Shown here: positions 5,028 to 5,799 of the stretch, piece after piece | Position numbering within the stretch: position 1 is the stretch's first letter | Layout of the letters: every line of letters begins with the position of its first letter | Notes under the pieces: model-generated | What the model was told of the DNA's origin: nothing | What the model saw: the letters and a program-made list of their open reading frames with translations, nothing else | Database searches by the model: none | Translations under genes and position numbers: made by a program | NCBI GenBank assembly: GCA_964489715.1 | Contig: CAZBAK010000073.1 | Coordinates: 1-5,799 of the forward strand | Length of the DNA: 5,799 nucleotides | From: Tissierella_A sp964489715 | GTDB taxonomy: Bacteria > Bacillota > Clostridia > Tissierellales > Tissierellaceae | Direction: 5' to 3'

Positions 5028-5799
5028 TTACTGCTCTAAGACTTTAAAACTATAGCCTTGACTCTTTAAATACTCTATTATAGCTGGAAGGGATTTAGCA
5101 GTATTTTCCTTGCCGTTGCTATCATGCATAAGAATTATGAGTTTATTCTTGCCTCTTGAAGTTTCTTTTAAGCGAGAGATCAACTTAGCTGTGGATGGAT
5201 TTTTAGATTCTGTATCTCCATTTAGTGCATTCCAGTCATAAACCCTGTAGCCCTTCTTTATAAGAGCATCCTTATAGGGTTTTTTATAGCTTTCAAAGGA
5301 GCCTCCAGGAAATCTTAAAAGTTTGCTAGAAAAATCTTTTCCCAATATATTTTTAAAGATCTTCTCTGTTCTATTTATTTCACCTAAAAAATTATTATAG
5401 CTGGAATAAATATATTTATAGTTATGACTATAGGAGTGGTGGCCTATGGAATGACCCTTTGAATAGATAGACTTTAAAATAGATGGGTTCTTTTCAGCCA
5501 TGCTTCCCAGGACAAAGAATGTAGCCTTTATTCCATACTTATCCAATGTTTTTAAAATCTGTGGAGTTACAGTTTTAGAAGGTCCATCATCAAAGCTTAG
5601 ATATGCAATCTTATTATTGGAATTGGCATTGTCCTTTGCTGGTTTTTCACCCTTTAAAGCTCTCTCTAATACTGCCTTGGTCTTAGGCCCATAAATACCA
5701 TCATTGCTTAAGTTGGGATATTTTTTTTGAAAATTTAATACTGCAGATTTTGTAGCAGGCCCGTAGATCCCATCGGTAACTAGCTTATAACCCACCTTA
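5028..5799 (-). CDS. Polysaccharide deacetylase with peptidoglycan-binding domain (5' partial)
   Basis: Probable secreted or wall-bound enzyme that removes acetyl groups from peptidoglycan or a related amino sugar polymer. The reading frame is open to the window edge. The GTG at 5793-5795 is almost surely an internal Val, because it falls within a PG_binding_1 domain. Counting from it, residues 2-48 carry most of that domain, with the paired DGIYGPATKSAVLNFQ and DGIYGPKTKAVL motifs. Its first helix and any signal peptide lie outside. A short polar linker (49-61) precedes the NodB domain. Motif 1 is LSFDDGPS (D69, D70), motif 2 is HHSYSH (metal-binding H120, H124), motif 3 is RFPGGS (R161), motif 4 is YDWNALNGD (D187, W188), and motif 5 is LIILMHDS (H224, D225). 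All catalytic elements are present, so it should be an active metal-dependent deacetylase. Exact substrate is unknown. Confidence 0.93.
   Translation of the reverse strand, partial: KVGYKLVTDGIYGPATKSAVLNFQKKYPNLSNDGIYGPKTKAVLERALKGEKPAKDNANSNNKIAYLSFDDGPSKTVTPQILKTLDKYGIKATFFVLGSMAEKNPSILKSIYSKGHSIGHHSYSHNYKYIYSSYNNFLGEINRTEKIFKNILGKDFSSKLLRFPGGSFESYKKPYKDALIKKGYRVYDWNALNGDTESKNPSTAKLISRLKETSRGKNKLIILMHDSNGKENTAKSLPAIIEYLKSQGYSFKVLEQ

Noticed and set aside
5793..5795. GTG as the true start of the deacetylase
   Set aside because: It falls inside the peptidoglycan-binding domain at a conserved position before Gly-Tyr, and the frame stays open to the window end.

Overview
The window looks like chromosomal DNA from an AT-rich, low-GC Gram-positive anaerobe. 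Clostridia or Tissierellia is my best guess. This rests on the base composition, heavy use of ATA, AGA and CTA-type codons, strong AGGAGG-like ribosome binding sites, and the dnaX-ebfC-recR cluster typical of Firmicutes. Seven protein genes fill almost all of it, and no stretch over 300 bases lacks a gene. I see no rRNA, tRNA, CRISPR array, insertion sequence or attachment site.

Left part (1-1626, + strand): a ten-helix EamA/DMT-type transporter is followed 25 bases later by a six-helix rhomboid intramembrane protease. The rhomboid probably starts at a TTG codon. The two are probably co-transcribed from a promoter just before the transporter.

Middle (1678-4404, + strand): an extended -10 promoter leads into dnaX (DNA polymerase III tau/gamma clamp-loader subunit), ebfC (YbaB nucleoid-associated protein) and recR (recombination mediator). 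The genes are 18 and 15 bases apart, so this is a compact replication and repair operon. It ends at a long hairpin terminator directly behind recR. The yaaL and bofA genes that often follow recR in Firmicutes are absent.

Right part (4403-5799, - strand): two genes converge on that terminator. The nearer one encodes a small PD-(D/E)XK-type protein resembling the MmcB family, fused to a basic, helical C-terminal tail. It has its own extended -10 promoter and a GTG start. Behind it is a polysaccharide deacetylase (NodB fold) with an N-terminal peptidoglycan-binding domain, whose start lies beyond the window.

Most of the window is conserved housekeeping sequence. The part most worth a second look is the MmcB-like nuclease gene. 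A possible -1 frameshift site in the dnaX linker and the recurring extended -10 promoter pattern are weaker leads. I did not find a clear undescribed multi-gene system.
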